64,000 nucleotides of DNA from Nocardioides sp. (GCA_037045645.1 JBAOIH010000004.1:434001-498000); one strand, 5' to 3'. Numbered from the stretch's first letter, positions 10,256 through 19,960 are shown. Notes: generated from the sequence alone by a model not told the origin. Numbers and translations are program-made.

Positions 10256-12526
10256 GGTCAGCATCAACACGCGTAACAGCCGAAGCATGTCCGTGACGTC
10301 CGAGTGGCTAAAGCGCGCTGCCGCCGGAGGAGATTGACCCATTCCCTGATGACGACGATCACGGACCGGAACCACATCCCCGGGAAGCGACGGTGAACCG
10401 CCCTTCTTACCCGGACGGGACAGGCGCGGGCTCAATCACACGCACGACACTTCGTGAGGAGAAGCGCACGAACAGGCACGCTTGGAGTCCGGCGGCTCGG
10501 GACCAGTTCATCGGTCCCGAACCAGAACGCCAGGACCCTCTACCGTCGCACTCAAAGGCGGTCGCGACGTGCCGCGCAACACTGACGGATTCTTACCGCC
10601 TGTCACTCAACGCAGTCTCTGAAAACGAGACCGCTGGACAGCTTCTCAACGTCCTTACAGCGGTGGAGGTCACTGATGCACCCCCGAGCGCTCGACCCAT
10701 GCGTGTCGTGCTGATGGGGCGGACGATGGCCGGAAAGAGCACCCTCCTCTCGACGCTCACCGCTGGCTCTGCGGACCGTATCGGGGTCGGCGCTCAACGA
10801 ACGTCGCTCGACGTCTTCGCGGCGCCGGCAGTGGACTTGCGCTGACGTCGAGATCGTCGACACCCCCGGAGTGGGGGCCTTGGACGGCGCGGATGACGTA
10901 GCTCTCGCGATGGCTGAGGTCCCCGGGGCAGACCTCGTGCTGTGGGTCGCGAGCAACGACTCCTTCCAGGAAGAGACCGCACAAGCACTGCGCGCGGTGG
11001 CGTTCCGCGGCAAGCCCGTAGTTGTGGCATTGAACTGCCGCGCACCACTCGTCGACAACCTGGACCGCGACGACTTCCTCGAGGACCCGGACTCGGTGTT
11101 CGACCAGCACGAGGGGCACTTCAACACGATCCGTTCTCACCTCTCCGCTGCCGGCGTACGCCCCGTCGCCGAAGTGATGCTCCACGCCGAGGCGGCCCGC
11201 CAGTCGCGCTTGGACCGTGATTACGGTTCCGAGCTTCGCGAAGCGAGCCGATTAGACGAACTGCTTGCGAGCTTGGAACTTGAGAGCCGGGATCGCCGTA
11301 CCGCTCGGCGCGTGCTGCGCGAGGCCGACGAAGTCCGCTCCCAGGCAGAGGCGTTGAGCGAAGCCCTCGCCACCGTGGAGCAACAGACCCGAGAGTTCGT
11401 CCATATTGCCCGCGGTATGCGCGAGGACCAGGAGCGGCGGACGGCACGCTTGGTCGATGCCTGCAAGCAGAGGATGGAGGACGACTTCATCCGCCTCATC
11501 GGTCGGCGACAGGGGTGGCACCAGAACGTCACCGACTTCGGCCCGCAAGTCTCCGAGGAGTGGGACAAGGAGCAGGGCGCTCTGGTTGCCGAACTCGATG
11601 AGGCGTTGAATGCCCGGCTTACCGCGCTGTCCCGAGCAGTCGGTGAGGCGACCGCCGCCGCCGAACGAGAATGGACGACGGCCGCTAGACCGAACCTGAA
11701 GGTGGGCGGGCTACGTGACTTCAGGGGACTGTGGAAACGAAAGGCAGCCGGCATCGTGGTCGGAGGAGGGGGAGCGCTCGCAGCAGCCGCTGTCGGTTTC
11801 GCCGTGGGAGGTCCTATCGGTGCTGTCATAGGAGGGGCCGGCTCACTGCTCGTAACCCCCCTGCGGAAGAAGGCCCAGGCTCTGTTCACGAGCAAAGCGA
11901 AGATCCTGGAAGCGAACCGCGAGCTCCTGCGGACCAAGATCGGCGAGGTTCTTCGCGAGCTGGAGAGTCAGATGCTGTCCACGGGGACCGACACCATCGC
12001 ACGCGTCGCGGAGGAGGTTGCGCGGTCTTTCGCGCGCCGTGCAGAGTCCGAGGCCGCAGCGTTGACCGTCGCCGGCGTGATGGCGACTCAGCAGCAGGTG
12101 ATCGACATCGCGATCTCCAAACTCGACCATGAGACGGTCGGCTGCCTCTTGCACGCCGACGGCAGACCTCGCCTGGCCGCGTCCGTAGAGAGGGTGACCC
12201 GGCTCCCCGGGGTCTGCACCGCGATCCAGGTCACTGACGAAGCTCTGGCCGAGGCATGGCTGTTCCCACCGTCCTCGCCCGAGGTTCTGACCTTCGGGCG
12301 CGCACCTTCTCCTGGCGTGCTGGGTGCAAACGCGACGTCTTACGTCCTCGGCCTGACCGAGGAGGTCCCCGCATCCATTCGCTGCCGTCCCGACCACACG
12401 GTTGTTACCACCAACGCCGCAGTGCCGGAGCCGGTGCTGGCTGCGTGGTCAGCGACTTTGTCTGACCACCTGGGCACCCAGGTGGAAATCGTCGGCCCGA
12501 GCGTCCAAAGGAGTTCCCCCGCATGA
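10248..12526 (+). CDS. dynamin-like GTPase, first of a pair (two frameshifts as sequenced)
   Basis: A large GTPase with dynamin-like layout. It has a P-loop GRTMAGKST (near 10714), G3 DTPGVGALDG (near 10861), long charged helices, and a glycine/alanine-rich hydrophobic stretch (about 11750-11860) that could insert into membrane. The best start is the ATG at 10248, overlapping brxL by eight bases. The N-terminal frame (MAEVSINTRNSRSMSVTSEWLKR) shifts near 10318 into PPEEIDPFPDDDD, and again near 10845 just before DVEIVDTPG. The C-terminal 551 residues are one clean frame. It overlaps the next GTPase gene by ATGA, so the two are co-translated. Paired dynamin-like GTPases are known in LeoA/LeoBC-type (Eleos) defence loci. 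That link is inference from architecture. Confidence 0.72.
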
Positions 12527-14257
12527 CCGACATCCTGTTTCACTCCGCGCCCGCTGTGGCGCGCCACCTTTCCGAGAGGCTCGATGGGCTACTCGAGAAC
12601 CTGCCGGCCGATGAGGGAGCGCGGCTCCGGCGGATGCTGCTTGTGGAGGAGCACGAACGGCCCCGGATGGTTCTCACCGGGCAGTACAGCAGCGGCAAGT
12701 CGACCTTGATCAAGGCACTCACGGACGAGGCCGCTCAGGTGGTGATCGACTCGGCGGTCGCGACCGACAAGGTTGAGGTCTTCGACTGGGATGGATTGGT
12801 GGACTTGGTAGACACCCCTGGAGTGCAAGCCGGTCTGCTCGGGCACGACCAGCTCGCCGAGGAGGCCCTGCGTACCGCCGATCTCGTGATGTTCGCCGTA
12901 AGCGTTGACCTGTTCGACGATCGCTCGGTCGAGCACCTGCGGCACGTCACCGAGGATCTGCGAAAGGCACCGCAGTTGCTTGTGGTGGTCACCAAGTGTC
13001 GAAGCCTCGTCGCGGCCGAAGGGGTGCGGGAGGCCGCGGTCCGTGAGGCTCTTGGCCGTTTCGCCGATCAGGTGCCGTGGGTTGAGTGCGACGCCAAGAC
13101 CTATGTGGACGGACTGCATGAGGAGGACGCGTCGCGTGCGAGCCGCCGCATTGAGGCGTCGAGGATGATCGAGGTCAAGGACATGATCAACCGGATTGCA
13201 CGGGATCGTGGTGACTTGGCGCGTTTCCGCGTGCCACTTCAGCAGGTCGCCCTCGTCGCCGGCGAGGCACTCGCCGTGCTCACTGATGACCCCGACGAGG
13301 AAGCAGTCCTGACTGTCCTCGCGCGCCAACGCGGCGCGCTCACGAATCGCCGTGGACTCCTGGACTCGGCTCTCGAACGACAGGCGACCGAGTTCCGAAC
13401 CGCGTGTATCCGGGCAGCGGAGCACCTCGCCGACACGGCGGAGTCGATCGAGGAGTCTCCGAACCCCGACTGGTCCGAGCTCGATGCCGCCTCCGAGATG
13501 CTGAACGATGAGCTGAACTCGGCGAATCAGAGGTTCGTCGATGGGGTGCGCGCTGTCTTGGACTCACAACTTGCCGACTTCACGTCTGAGGTGCGCGAGA
13601 TTGAGGCGTCGCCGTACGCCCACCAGTTGCTCGCGCTGGACGTCCAAGGCGACATTGAGGCGCAGATCGTCCCGGTCAAGCCGGGCGTGGTGCGCAAGCC
13701 GGGTCAAAAGCAGAAGCTTACGCGTCCCCGCTTGGGGTCCGAAGGCGACCGATCATCTGAAGAAGTTCCAGCAGGGCTGGGGTGCGGGCGACGGAATCAA
13801 GCAGGCAGCAGGTAGCAAGGGACACAAGATCGTCTACAACGCTGGGAAGCGCGTCGGTATCAAATTCAAGCCGTACCAGGCCGTGCGCTGGGCGAACAAC
13901 ATCGGCAAGGTCGCCAGGGTCGGAAGCGTCGTCCTTCCTGTAGCTCTTGAGGCGTATTCGGTCGTCAAGGAGGAGCGTCAGGAGGAGGCGGCCACGAAGG
14001 AGAAGATGCGTCGCCGAAACGCGCTGATTGGCGGCGTGCTTGCGCAGTGTGACGACATCGCGAGGACCACGCTCACCCAGGTTCGTGGCGAACTCGACGC
14101 CGAGTTTGGTGCCGCCCTCCGCGAGATCGACGAGGTCAACCAGTCGGTGCGCGACAACCAAGCGTCCCGAAGTGACCTGGACCGCGAAATTAGCGCGATC
14201 CAGGTCGAGGCCCAGTCGATGCTCGATCGACTCAGCGTGCCTGTGCTAGAGCCGTGA
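12523..14257 (+). CDS. dynamin-like GTPase, second of a pair (one frameshift as sequenced)
   Basis: Partner GTPase. P-loop GQYSSGKST lies near residues 50-58, G3 VDTPGVQAG follows, and G4-like VVVTKC comes later, then a long helical stalk. The C-terminal part carries a GHKIVYNAGKRVGIKFKPYQAVRWANNIGKV stretch followed by a short hydrophobic helix (VGSVVLPVALEAY), reminiscent of LeoA-like dynamins. The frame slips near 13722: KQKLT continues one base out of phase as VPAWGPKATDHLKKFQQGWG and runs to the stop at 14257, for about 577 residues in total. A strong ribosome site (AAAGGAG) precedes the ATG. Likely role is a membrane-acting abortive or protective response to phage, with its neighbour. 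This is inferred, not shown. Confidence 0.72.
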
Positions 14258-14332
14258 GCCTTCGCGATCCGAAGGTCGTCCTCCATGGGATGGGCCACCG
14301 ACGCTGTCGGCCCTCATCAATAGTGTGGCCCG

Positions 14333-15199
14333 ATGCCCGCCCCGAATGACGGAGACGCCCCCGGCGTCAATTCAGAGAAGCGGATGAAGCTCCGCTACGC
14401 CGGGCTCTGCCGACGCTGCGGGACGGAATTGCCAGCACGGGCCGAAGCCATCTACGAGCGGAAGACGAAGACCGTGCGCTGCGTCGAGTGCCCGACCAAG
14501 GTGCAGGGCGTCGCGGAGTTGCACCAGGTCAAGGCATTGGCAGTCGACGCACCGCCCGAGGAGGTTGGCATCGCTGGATCGTCGGCACGCCGAGAGTACG
14601 AGCGACGCAAGGCCAAGGACGAGGAGCAGCTCCGCCAGAAGTGGGGAAAGCTCGGCGGCATTGCGGTCGCGCTGTCCGACGAGAAATTGAGTACAAAGGC
14701 GTGGGCGAAGGGCGCGATCGGCGAGGAACGCCTTGGTGCCCGGCTCGACTCGCTCGTCTCGGCGTCGTTCGCGGTCCTGCACGACCGGCGCATCCCAGGC
14801 ACGAAGGCCAACATCGACCACATTGCCATCACGCCTGCCGGCATCTGGGTGATCGACGCGAAGCGGTACAAGGGTCGGCCTGAACTGAACATCGAGGGCG
14901 GCATCCTACGTCCCCGCGCCGAGAAGGTCATGGTTGGTCGACGCGACTGCACAAAATTGGTCGACGGGGTGCTGAAGCAGGTCGACCTGGTCCGCGAGGT
15001 TGTGGACGACCTGCCGGTGACCGGAGCGCTCTGTTTCGTAGAAGCCGATTGGCCGTTGATCGGTGGAGCTTTCGCAACCCGGGGGGTTCACGTCCTATGG
15101 CCGAAGCGACTCGCGAAGTTCCTCTCTGAGACGGGCGAGGGAGTCGTCGACGTCGCGTCGGTGCGCGAGGATCTAGCGTCCAGATTTAGGCCTGCGTGA
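14333..15199 (+). CDS. NERD-domain nuclease-like protein with N-terminal zinc knuckle
   Basis: A 288-residue protein in two parts. The N-terminal 60 residues contain CRRCG and, 32 residues after it, CVEC, a likely zinc-binding pair. The C-terminal half is a NERD (nuclease-related) domain. GAIGEERLG leads into NIDHIAITPAGIWVIDAKRYKG, in which IDH and DAK correspond to the acid-x-K core of the PD-(D/E)XK fold. The final part (ALCFVEADWPLIGGAF ... GVHVLWPKRL) is the usual NERD tail. It lies 75 bases after the second dynamin gene and may belong to the same transcript. Substrate and role are unknown. A DNA-cleaving defence effector is plausible from fold and location only. Confidence 0.75.
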   Translation: MPAPNDGDAPGVNSEKRMKLRYAGLCRRCGTELPARAEAIYERKTKTVRCVECPTKVQGVAELHQVKALAVDAPPEEVGIAGSSARREYERRKAKDEEQLRQKWGKLGGIAVALSDEKLSTKAWAKGAIGEERLGARLDSLVSASFAVLHDRRIPGTKANIDHIAITPAGIWVIDAKRYKGRPELNIEGGILRPRAEKVMVGRRDCTKLVDGVLKQVDLVREVVDDLPVTGALCFVEADWPLIGGAFATRGVHVLWPKRLAKFLSETGEGVVDVASVREDLASRFRPA

Positions 15200-15220
15200 G
15201 GCCGGGGGGCGTCCCGACTA

Positions 15221-17971
15221 CTATCTCGCGGGCTTTTTCGGCATCGCGTAGGCCTCGTGAAGAGTGTCAAGTTCGTGGTCGAGTCGCGCGTGTTCTGGCC
15301 AAAGGCCTTCCAGCCGTCTGAACTCCGCGTCGTGTCCCTGTCCGGGCGTTAGGTGATGGCAGAGCTCGTGCCAGATGAGGTACTTGAGCAGGTCGTCCGA
15401 GATCTGCGTCTTCGGTGCCTTGAGCGCGAGGTTGATGCGGATGACCGGCTTGTCGCGTGCCCTGGCGCCCTTGCGCCAGCTCCAATAGCCCCACACGGCT
15501 TGGACGTCTCGGCGTGTCCAATCGATCTCGGGTAGCTCGTCAGCGTCGAGCCAGCCGTCGTACGCTGACTCAGCGGCAAGCAGTGACACGCCGGCCTTGA
15601 CGGTCTCCTTGAACAAGCCCTTGAGGTTCCGGTTGGAATCTCTGCGGAGGGTCTTGGAAGGGATGGCATCGGGTTTCGGCACGGACTCGGGTCGGGCGCC
15701 CGAATCGATCACCTTCAGCTGCGCGAGCACTTCTTGCTCGACGGCTTCGATGAAGAACTGAAGGCTGGGATAGAGGCTGCGCGCGAGCGACGACTCGTAC
15801 TCTTCTCGGAGCACTGCAACGCGCTCCAGCTCGGAGAGCCGGCCCGCCGCGATGAGTTTGCGTGCCGTCGCGACCACGTCGACCGATGCCTCAAGGGGAA
15901 CGAAGGGCGGCGCTCCGATATAGGACTTGCAGTAGTCGACGAAGGCGGCGACTTCATCGTCAAGCGGTGCCGGAGGAGGGACGTCGTCGAAGAAGGACAT
16001 CGCAGTCGTGCCGCGCTTGTCTCTTGGGTCGGTGGCCCATGTGGCGACATCCGTCCAAGCTAGAGCCGCGTGTTCGAAGACGGGAATGCGTCGTACGTCG
16101 AGGTCGTAGAAGCCGATGAGGCGGCTGCTCGTCAGCGTGGCTGTAAGACCGTCCCTGCGGACTCGAGCCTCCATGGCTCGGGAAATACTGCGGATCAGAT
16201 CGGTACCCACCTCGGTCTCACCATCCTCGGCGAGGATCGGAGGCAGTTCGTGCTCCCCGACGCCTTCGCCTGCTCCGGTGGGGCTCGCAGGTACATCCGG
16301 GATATCGGCCGAGCTGAGGATGCTGACCGAACTGAGGAGACCGCCGTCTTCGCGCCAGCTATCCACGAACTCAACGACGTGTGCTTCGGGATCACCACCC
16401 GCACGCACGCCACGTAGCACGCGGCCGACCATCTGCCGCATCACAATGTGGCTCGCGGTTGGGCGGCACAAGAAAGCGGTGCGGGCCGACGGGATATCGA
16501 CGCCTTCGAGGAGCATGCCGACGCTGACAAGGACCTGCGGTTCAGTGGCCCGTCGAAAGAGATCCAGAACAGCAGCACGGTCAGTGCCCGCCGCACTGTG
16601 GACTACGTGCACTGCGACCCCGGCGTCGCGGAAGGCGTCCACGAGCGAGTCTGCGTGGGCGGTGTCACAAGCAAAGGCAAGGGTCTTACCCCACACCTGT
16701 TGGCGGTCCACCCACTGCTTCACAACGAGGTTGTTACGGCCCGCGCGGTCAAGCTGTCGCGCCACCCGGGGAGGTACCTCACGGCCAGATGCGAGTCGCT
16801 TCAGATCGCTCGCACTGACGTTCACTTGCTCTGTCGTGGCTACGGTGTGGATGACGGGGCGAGCCAGATCGCCCTTCGCGACGAGTTCCGCGGTTGCTAC
16901 TGATACGAGCTCGCGGGCGAAGGTCTGCCGGAGTTTGGCGGTCTGCCCAGCACCCGCGGGCCACGGGGTGGCGGTTAGCCCGACCAGCATCAACCCGCTT
17001 CCGACCTCCCAGAGGAAATCGACCAGCCGTTGGTAGGTCGGTGAGACGGCGTGATGAGCCTCGTCGATGACCACGACTGTCGGGCCGGTGAGGAACGCCC
17101 GGATTGTTGCCTTCGACTTTCCGTCGAACTGCTGTCCGATCAGCGACTGCCGCGTCGTACAGACCACGTCGACGTCTCGATCCGCGAGGGCTGAGGCGCT
17201 ACCGGCCTGTCCGTGCACCGCCCTGAGCCGTCGGCGGAAGCCAACCGGGGCCGTTCTGGCATGCTCCCGGAACTCCCGTGCTGCCTGGTTGACGAGCTCC
17301 TGCTGGTCGGCGATCCACAACACGCGCAACTTGGAGCGGCGCTGCAGCTCGCCGATGATCCAGGTCACCATGGTGGCTGTCTTGCCACCGCCGGTCGGGA
17401 TGACGATCAGCCCGGAACGATGTCCGCCGGCCGAACGCAGTCGATCCAGCTCCCGCCACGCGTGTGCCTGATGGCTGTACGGGGTATGCCGCGCCTTGGC
17501 GTCTTCGCCGACCAGCTCCATTACGGACGCCTTGGCCCTCTGAGTCGCGCCGCCGGGGCCGACTGGGTGCAGGACAGCCTCCTTGTGGGCGGCAACAAAT
17601 GCTGACCACAGATTTGCGACGAAGCCGTCCGTGCGATTCCGCGTCAGCAGAAAGTCGAGCCTCTCCTTCCGGGTGGTCAGAGAGTTGTAGCGGTTGACCA
17701 TGCCGGTGAGGTTCGCCAGGTCCTCGGCGCTTGCCATGGGGAGCCAGCCAAGGCGGAGTGTGTCGGTTAGCTCGAATCGCAGTGCGGTCCTGGGTGGTCG
17801 GCCGAGAACGCGCTCCGCGTTCCGCCGGAGCTGCTCGGGCGTTAGTGACGAGACGCTCTGCGCTTGTTCCGGCGGGCCGAACTTCGTGTAGGCGGCCCTG
17901 AGGAGCTTGCGGATCAAGGTCTCATCGACGAGGTTCCACGAGAATCGCGCGGACCGCCGATGGTCAGCCAT
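15221..17971 (-). CDS. DEAD/DEAH helicase fused to a SprT-like zinc metallopeptidase
   Basis: A 916-residue protein. The N-terminal 190 residues are unassigned. A superfamily 2 helicase core follows, with Walker A PTGGGKT near 192-198, DEAHH near 303-307, and motif VI-like QMVGRVLRG. After a roughly 200-residue linker, the C-terminus has a SprT-like domain: GYWSWRKGARARDKPVIRIN, then the zincin motif HELCHH at about 868-873 with a downstream HDAEF histidine. Helicases of this HsdR/UvrB-like type are common in restriction and phage-defence loci. The peptidase fusion suggests removal of protein from DNA. I started at the ATG at 17971 (MADHRRSARF) because the longer frame to 18058 begins in poorly protein-like sequence. 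It is divergent from the island's plus-strand genes. Confidence 0.8.
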   Translation of the reverse strand: MADHRRSARFSWNLVDETLIRKLLRAAYTKFGPPEQAQSVSSLTPEQLRRNAERVLGRPPRTALRFELTDTLRLGWLPMASAEDLANLTGMVNRYNSLTTRKERLDFLLTRNRTDGFVANLWSAFVAAHKEAVLHPVGPGGATQRAKASVMELVGEDAKARHTPYSHQAHAWRELDRLRSAGGHRSGLIVIPTGGGKTATMVTWIIGELQRRSKLRVLWIADQQELVNQAAREFREHARTAPVGFRRRLRAVHGQAGSASALADRDVDVVCTTRQSLIGQQFDGKSKATIRAFLTGPTVVVIDEAHHAVSPTYQRLVDFLWEVGSGLMLVGLTATPWPAGAGQTAKLRQTFARELVSVATAELVAKGDLARPVIHTVATTEQVNVSASDLKRLASGREVPPRVARQLDRAGRNNLVVKQWVDRQQVWGKTLAFACDTAHADSLVDAFRDAGVAVHVVHSAAGTDRAAVLDLFRRATEPQVLVSVGMLLEGVDIPSARTAFLCRPTASHIVMRQMVGRVLRGVRAGGDPEAHVVEFVDSWREDGGLLSSVSILSSADIPDVPASPTGAGEGVGEHELPPILAEDGETEVGTDLIRSISRAMEARVRRDGLTATLTSSRLIGFYDLDVRRIPVFEHAALAWTDVATWATDPRDKRGTTAMSFFDDVPPPAPLDDEVAAFVDYCKSYIGAPPFVPLEASVDVVATARKLIAAGRLSELERVAVLREEYESSLARSLYPSLQFFIEAVEQEVLAQLKVIDSGARPESVPKPDAIPSKTLRRDSNRNLKGLFKETVKAGVSLLAAESAYDGWLDADELPEIDWTRRDVQAVWGYWSWRKGARARDKPVIRINLALKAPKTQISDDLLKYLIWHELCHHLTPGQGHDAEFRRLEGLWPEHARLDHELDTLHEAYAMPKKPAR

Positions 17972-18097
17972 GCTCGGGTCCTTTGTACGCCGTAGCCCAA
18001 GCATCGAGGACGGTGCGTAGGTGCATTTGGCGGTGTGGGATGTGCGGAAGTGCAGCACCCGCGCCTGCAGGAAGGCGTATTTGCATGCCGTCGGCGC

Positions 18098-18400
18098 CTA
18101 TCCGCGTCGGCGCTTGAAGGGGCGTGGCAGCGGTGCGGGAGTCGTGCGTCGTCGTAGGACCGGTGCGTCCGAAGCGGCAGCTTGGGCACTCCAGGTGGAA
18201 CCACAGCTGGTGCACTCCCGGTTGTAGCCGGGGTGCACGCAGCCGACCCAGCGCACCCAGTCTGGGTCGCCTGTCATCACATCCGGTCCGGTGGGCAACC
18301 CGATGACCAAATGGGTGATGTCGCCCGATCCACAAGTCGGGCAGATGCCGCGCGGGACGTCGTACGGCTCAGGTTCCAGGTCGTCCGGGGGAAGCATCAT
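18098..18400 (-). CDS. small zinc ribbon protein
   Basis: A 100-residue protein with two cysteine pairs, CPTCGS near residue 20 and CTSCGS near residue 64, separated by about 40 residues containing GLPTGPD and GCVHPGYN. This is a standard zinc ribbon layout. The tail is rich in Arg and Pro (RRRTTPAPLPRPFKRRRG), suggesting nucleic acid contact. It lies upstream of and co-directional with the helicase-SprT gene (127-base gap), so the two may share a transcript. I do not recognise a named family. A real gene is supported by the paired motifs and by G/C bias at third positions. Confidence 0.6.
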   Translation of the reverse strand: MMLPPDDLEPEPYDVPRGICPTCGSGDITHLVIGLPTGPDVMTGDPDWVRWVGCVHPGYNRECTSCGSTWSAQAAASDAPVLRRRTTPAPLPRPFKRRRG

Positions 18401-18459
18401 TGATCAAATGTAGAGGAGGGGACCGACAGAATCGGGCGAAAATGGACCTGGTTCGAGCC

Positions 18460-18867
18460 TCAATCGCCGGCGTCCATCATGTTGAAAACGCGGACCTGGC
18501 CGAGGGCCTGCTGCAAGGCACTTATGAGTTCGGCGTCACTCATGGTCGAGACGTCAGGCGACTCCTCTTGGGCGAACCGATCTCGGGTGAATGGGCCGAG
18601 TTCATTCACCGTGTCCGCGCATGAGCGAGCCAACTCCATCACGCTCATTGGGAAGTCGTAGACGAATCCGATGCTCCCGTCATTGCCGTGCACATTGACA
18701 TCAAGAGAACTTGCGGCCCCGTCGTCATCCCACACCTCATCAACGCCCATTGGCCTGGCGAAGAGGAACATCAGCAAGGTCTCGATGTCACCGACGTCGT
18801 CGATGTCGACGCCGCTGAGAAGATCCGCAGTGCTGTCGAAGCCGGTTGAGAATCGGGTGTCCTTCAC
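18460..18867 (-). CDS. small acidic hypothetical protein
   Basis: A 135-residue protein with many Asp and Glu and no signal peptide or membrane segment (MKDTRFSTGFDSTADLLSGVDIDDVGD ... FNMMDAGD). No motif identifies a family. The central part (SLDVNVHGNDGSIGFVYDFPMSVMELARSC) looks like an ordered beta-alpha domain. It lies 60 bases upstream of the zinc ribbon gene on the same strand, followed by the helicase-SprT gene, so the three may form one operon. Its acidity could suit an inhibitor, antitoxin or DNA mimic, but nothing in the sequence shows which. Confidence 0.5.
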   Translation of the reverse strand: MKDTRFSTGFDSTADLLSGVDIDDVGDIETLLMFLFARPMGVDEVWDDDGAASSLDVNVHGNDGSIGFVYDFPMSVMELARSCADTVNELGPFTRDRFAQEESPDVSTMSDAELISALQQALGQVRVFNMMDAGD

Positions 18868-18940
18868 TCCGCAATCCTCCCATCGGGGTCCGACAGATTC
18901 GGGTCAATGCGGACGTGCGACCTCAGTTGCCCGCAACGTT

Positions 18941-19003
18941 CGATAGCACCCGGAATCGCCTGTGTAATTCCTGAGGTCGCGGGTTCAAATCCTGCCAGGA
19001 AGC
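18941..19003 (+). other. tRNA-like 3' remnant
   Basis: A T-arm-like hairpin, GCGGG-TTCAAAT-CCTGC (18979-18995), is preceded by an AGGTC variable-loop-like segment and a GGAAT/ATTCC stem (18952-18956 with 18967-18971). The loop of that stem is 10 bases rather than 7, and no matching 5' acceptor strand or good D-arm is present, so this is not an intact tRNA gene. Partial tRNA 3' ends are typical scars of integrative elements. Here the scar lies inside the defence island, between two opposed gene clusters. Confidence 0.4.
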
Positions 19004-19125
19004 AGGCGTCAGAGCCGGACCGACGAAGCACCGCCCTGCCGTTTCTGTCGGTGGTCGCAGCGATGATCACGGCGATCGGACGAACGAACCCTAGGAAGGA
19101 CAGATGACGCAGGACCGAATCACTC

Positions 19126-19941
19126 ATGCCGATCTCGATTGGTGGCTCGTACGAGCTGAACGAACTCGAATGGATCTTCGCCAAGACCCACGCCGGGACC
19201 GCGCCGCACCATTACGTGGTCGAGAACCGCACGGCTGGCATGACGCACGAGGACATGGTCCGTGCAGCGCGGGTGATCCACACGTTCGGGCAGCCGGGCA
19301 AGTACTACTCGTTAACGAAGATCTATCTGTTCAGTCCCGACGGCAGGTGCCGCTGGTGGACCGAGGACAGGCACTTCACAGACACGACGCTGGTGAACCG
19401 GGCGACGACCGAGCTCTTCTACGGGGTCCAGAACGCGCAATCGACGATCAGCGGCATCGAGACGCCATTCGACGCCATCGCGACGACCTGGGACGCCGAG
19501 CACCCGATTCCAGATGGAGAGTCAGAACGTGTGAAACAGCTCCTCGCCGGCGTCCGGGGCACTTACCCGCCGCATGTGCTGGACATCGGTTGCGGGACTG
19601 GTCGCGTGCTGGACCTCGGGCTTGGCGCGCCGGATCGGTACGCCGGCGTGGACTCCAGTCAGGCAATGCTGAACCTGCTGCTGCGTAAGCACCCGAAGGC
19701 GGCAGCCGTGTACCCCGTCGATGTCCGGTCAGCGCTTCGCACCGGCGAGTTCACGCCGGGCCAGTTCGACTGGGTCTTCCTTGACTCATCCGTGGAGTTG
19801 AGCGCACCGGAGCGAGAGCAGGTCGAGCAGATCGCGCGGGTAGCGGTGATCGTCGTGGACGAAACCGAGTGGACAGTCAGCGATGTCTCGAAGACCTCGG
19901 TTCAGCGAATCCTCGCCGAACACGGCCACGCCTCCACCTGA
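19126..19941 (+). CDS. class I SAM-dependent methyltransferase with an unassigned N-terminal domain
   Basis: A 271-residue protein. The N-terminal 125 residues (LNELEWIFAKTHAGTAPHHYVVENRT...) are not a fold I recognise. The C-terminal half is a Rossmann methyltransferase with motif I VLDIGCGTGRVLDLG, acidic motif II GVDSSQAML, and FDWVFLDSS as motif IV. The substrate is unknown. It sits 19 bases before a DUF262 gene, so a role in the same restriction-like cluster is plausible. The start is uncertain. The only strong ribosome site (AGGAAGG) precedes an ATG at 19104 in a different frame, so the true N-terminus may begin there, with a missing or extra base before 19150. Confidence 0.7.
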   Translation: MPISIGGSYELNELEWIFAKTHAGTAPHHYVVENRTAGMTHEDMVRAARVIHTFGQPGKYYSLTKIYLFSPDGRCRWWTEDRHFTDTTLVNRATTELFYGVQNAQSTISGIETPFDAIATTWDAEHPIPDGESERVKQLLAGVRGTYPPHVLDIGCGTGRVLDLGLGAPDRYAGVDSSQAMLNLLLRKHPKAAAVYPVDVRSALRTGEFTPGQFDWVFLDSSVELSAPEREQVEQIARVAVIVVDETEWTVSDVSKTSVQRILAEHGHAST

Positions 19942-19960
19942 CGTCAATAGGATCCAGTTG

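Noticed and set aside
8918..10435. 505-codon open frame opposite brxL
   Set aside because: It is antisense to a well-supported AAA+ gene and lacks any motif. Long antisense frames are expected in high-GC DNA.
18975..19000. Similarity of the tRNA-like remnant to the tmRNA 3' end as paired attachment sites
   Set aside because: The match is confined to the T-arm consensus plus CCAG and differs at several positions. Any tRNA would give this, so an ssrA att pair is not supported.
18864..19184. 106-codon minus-strand frame containing LAGFEPATSG
   Set aside because: That peptide is the familiar translation of a tRNA T-arm on the opposite strand, so the frame is not a gene.
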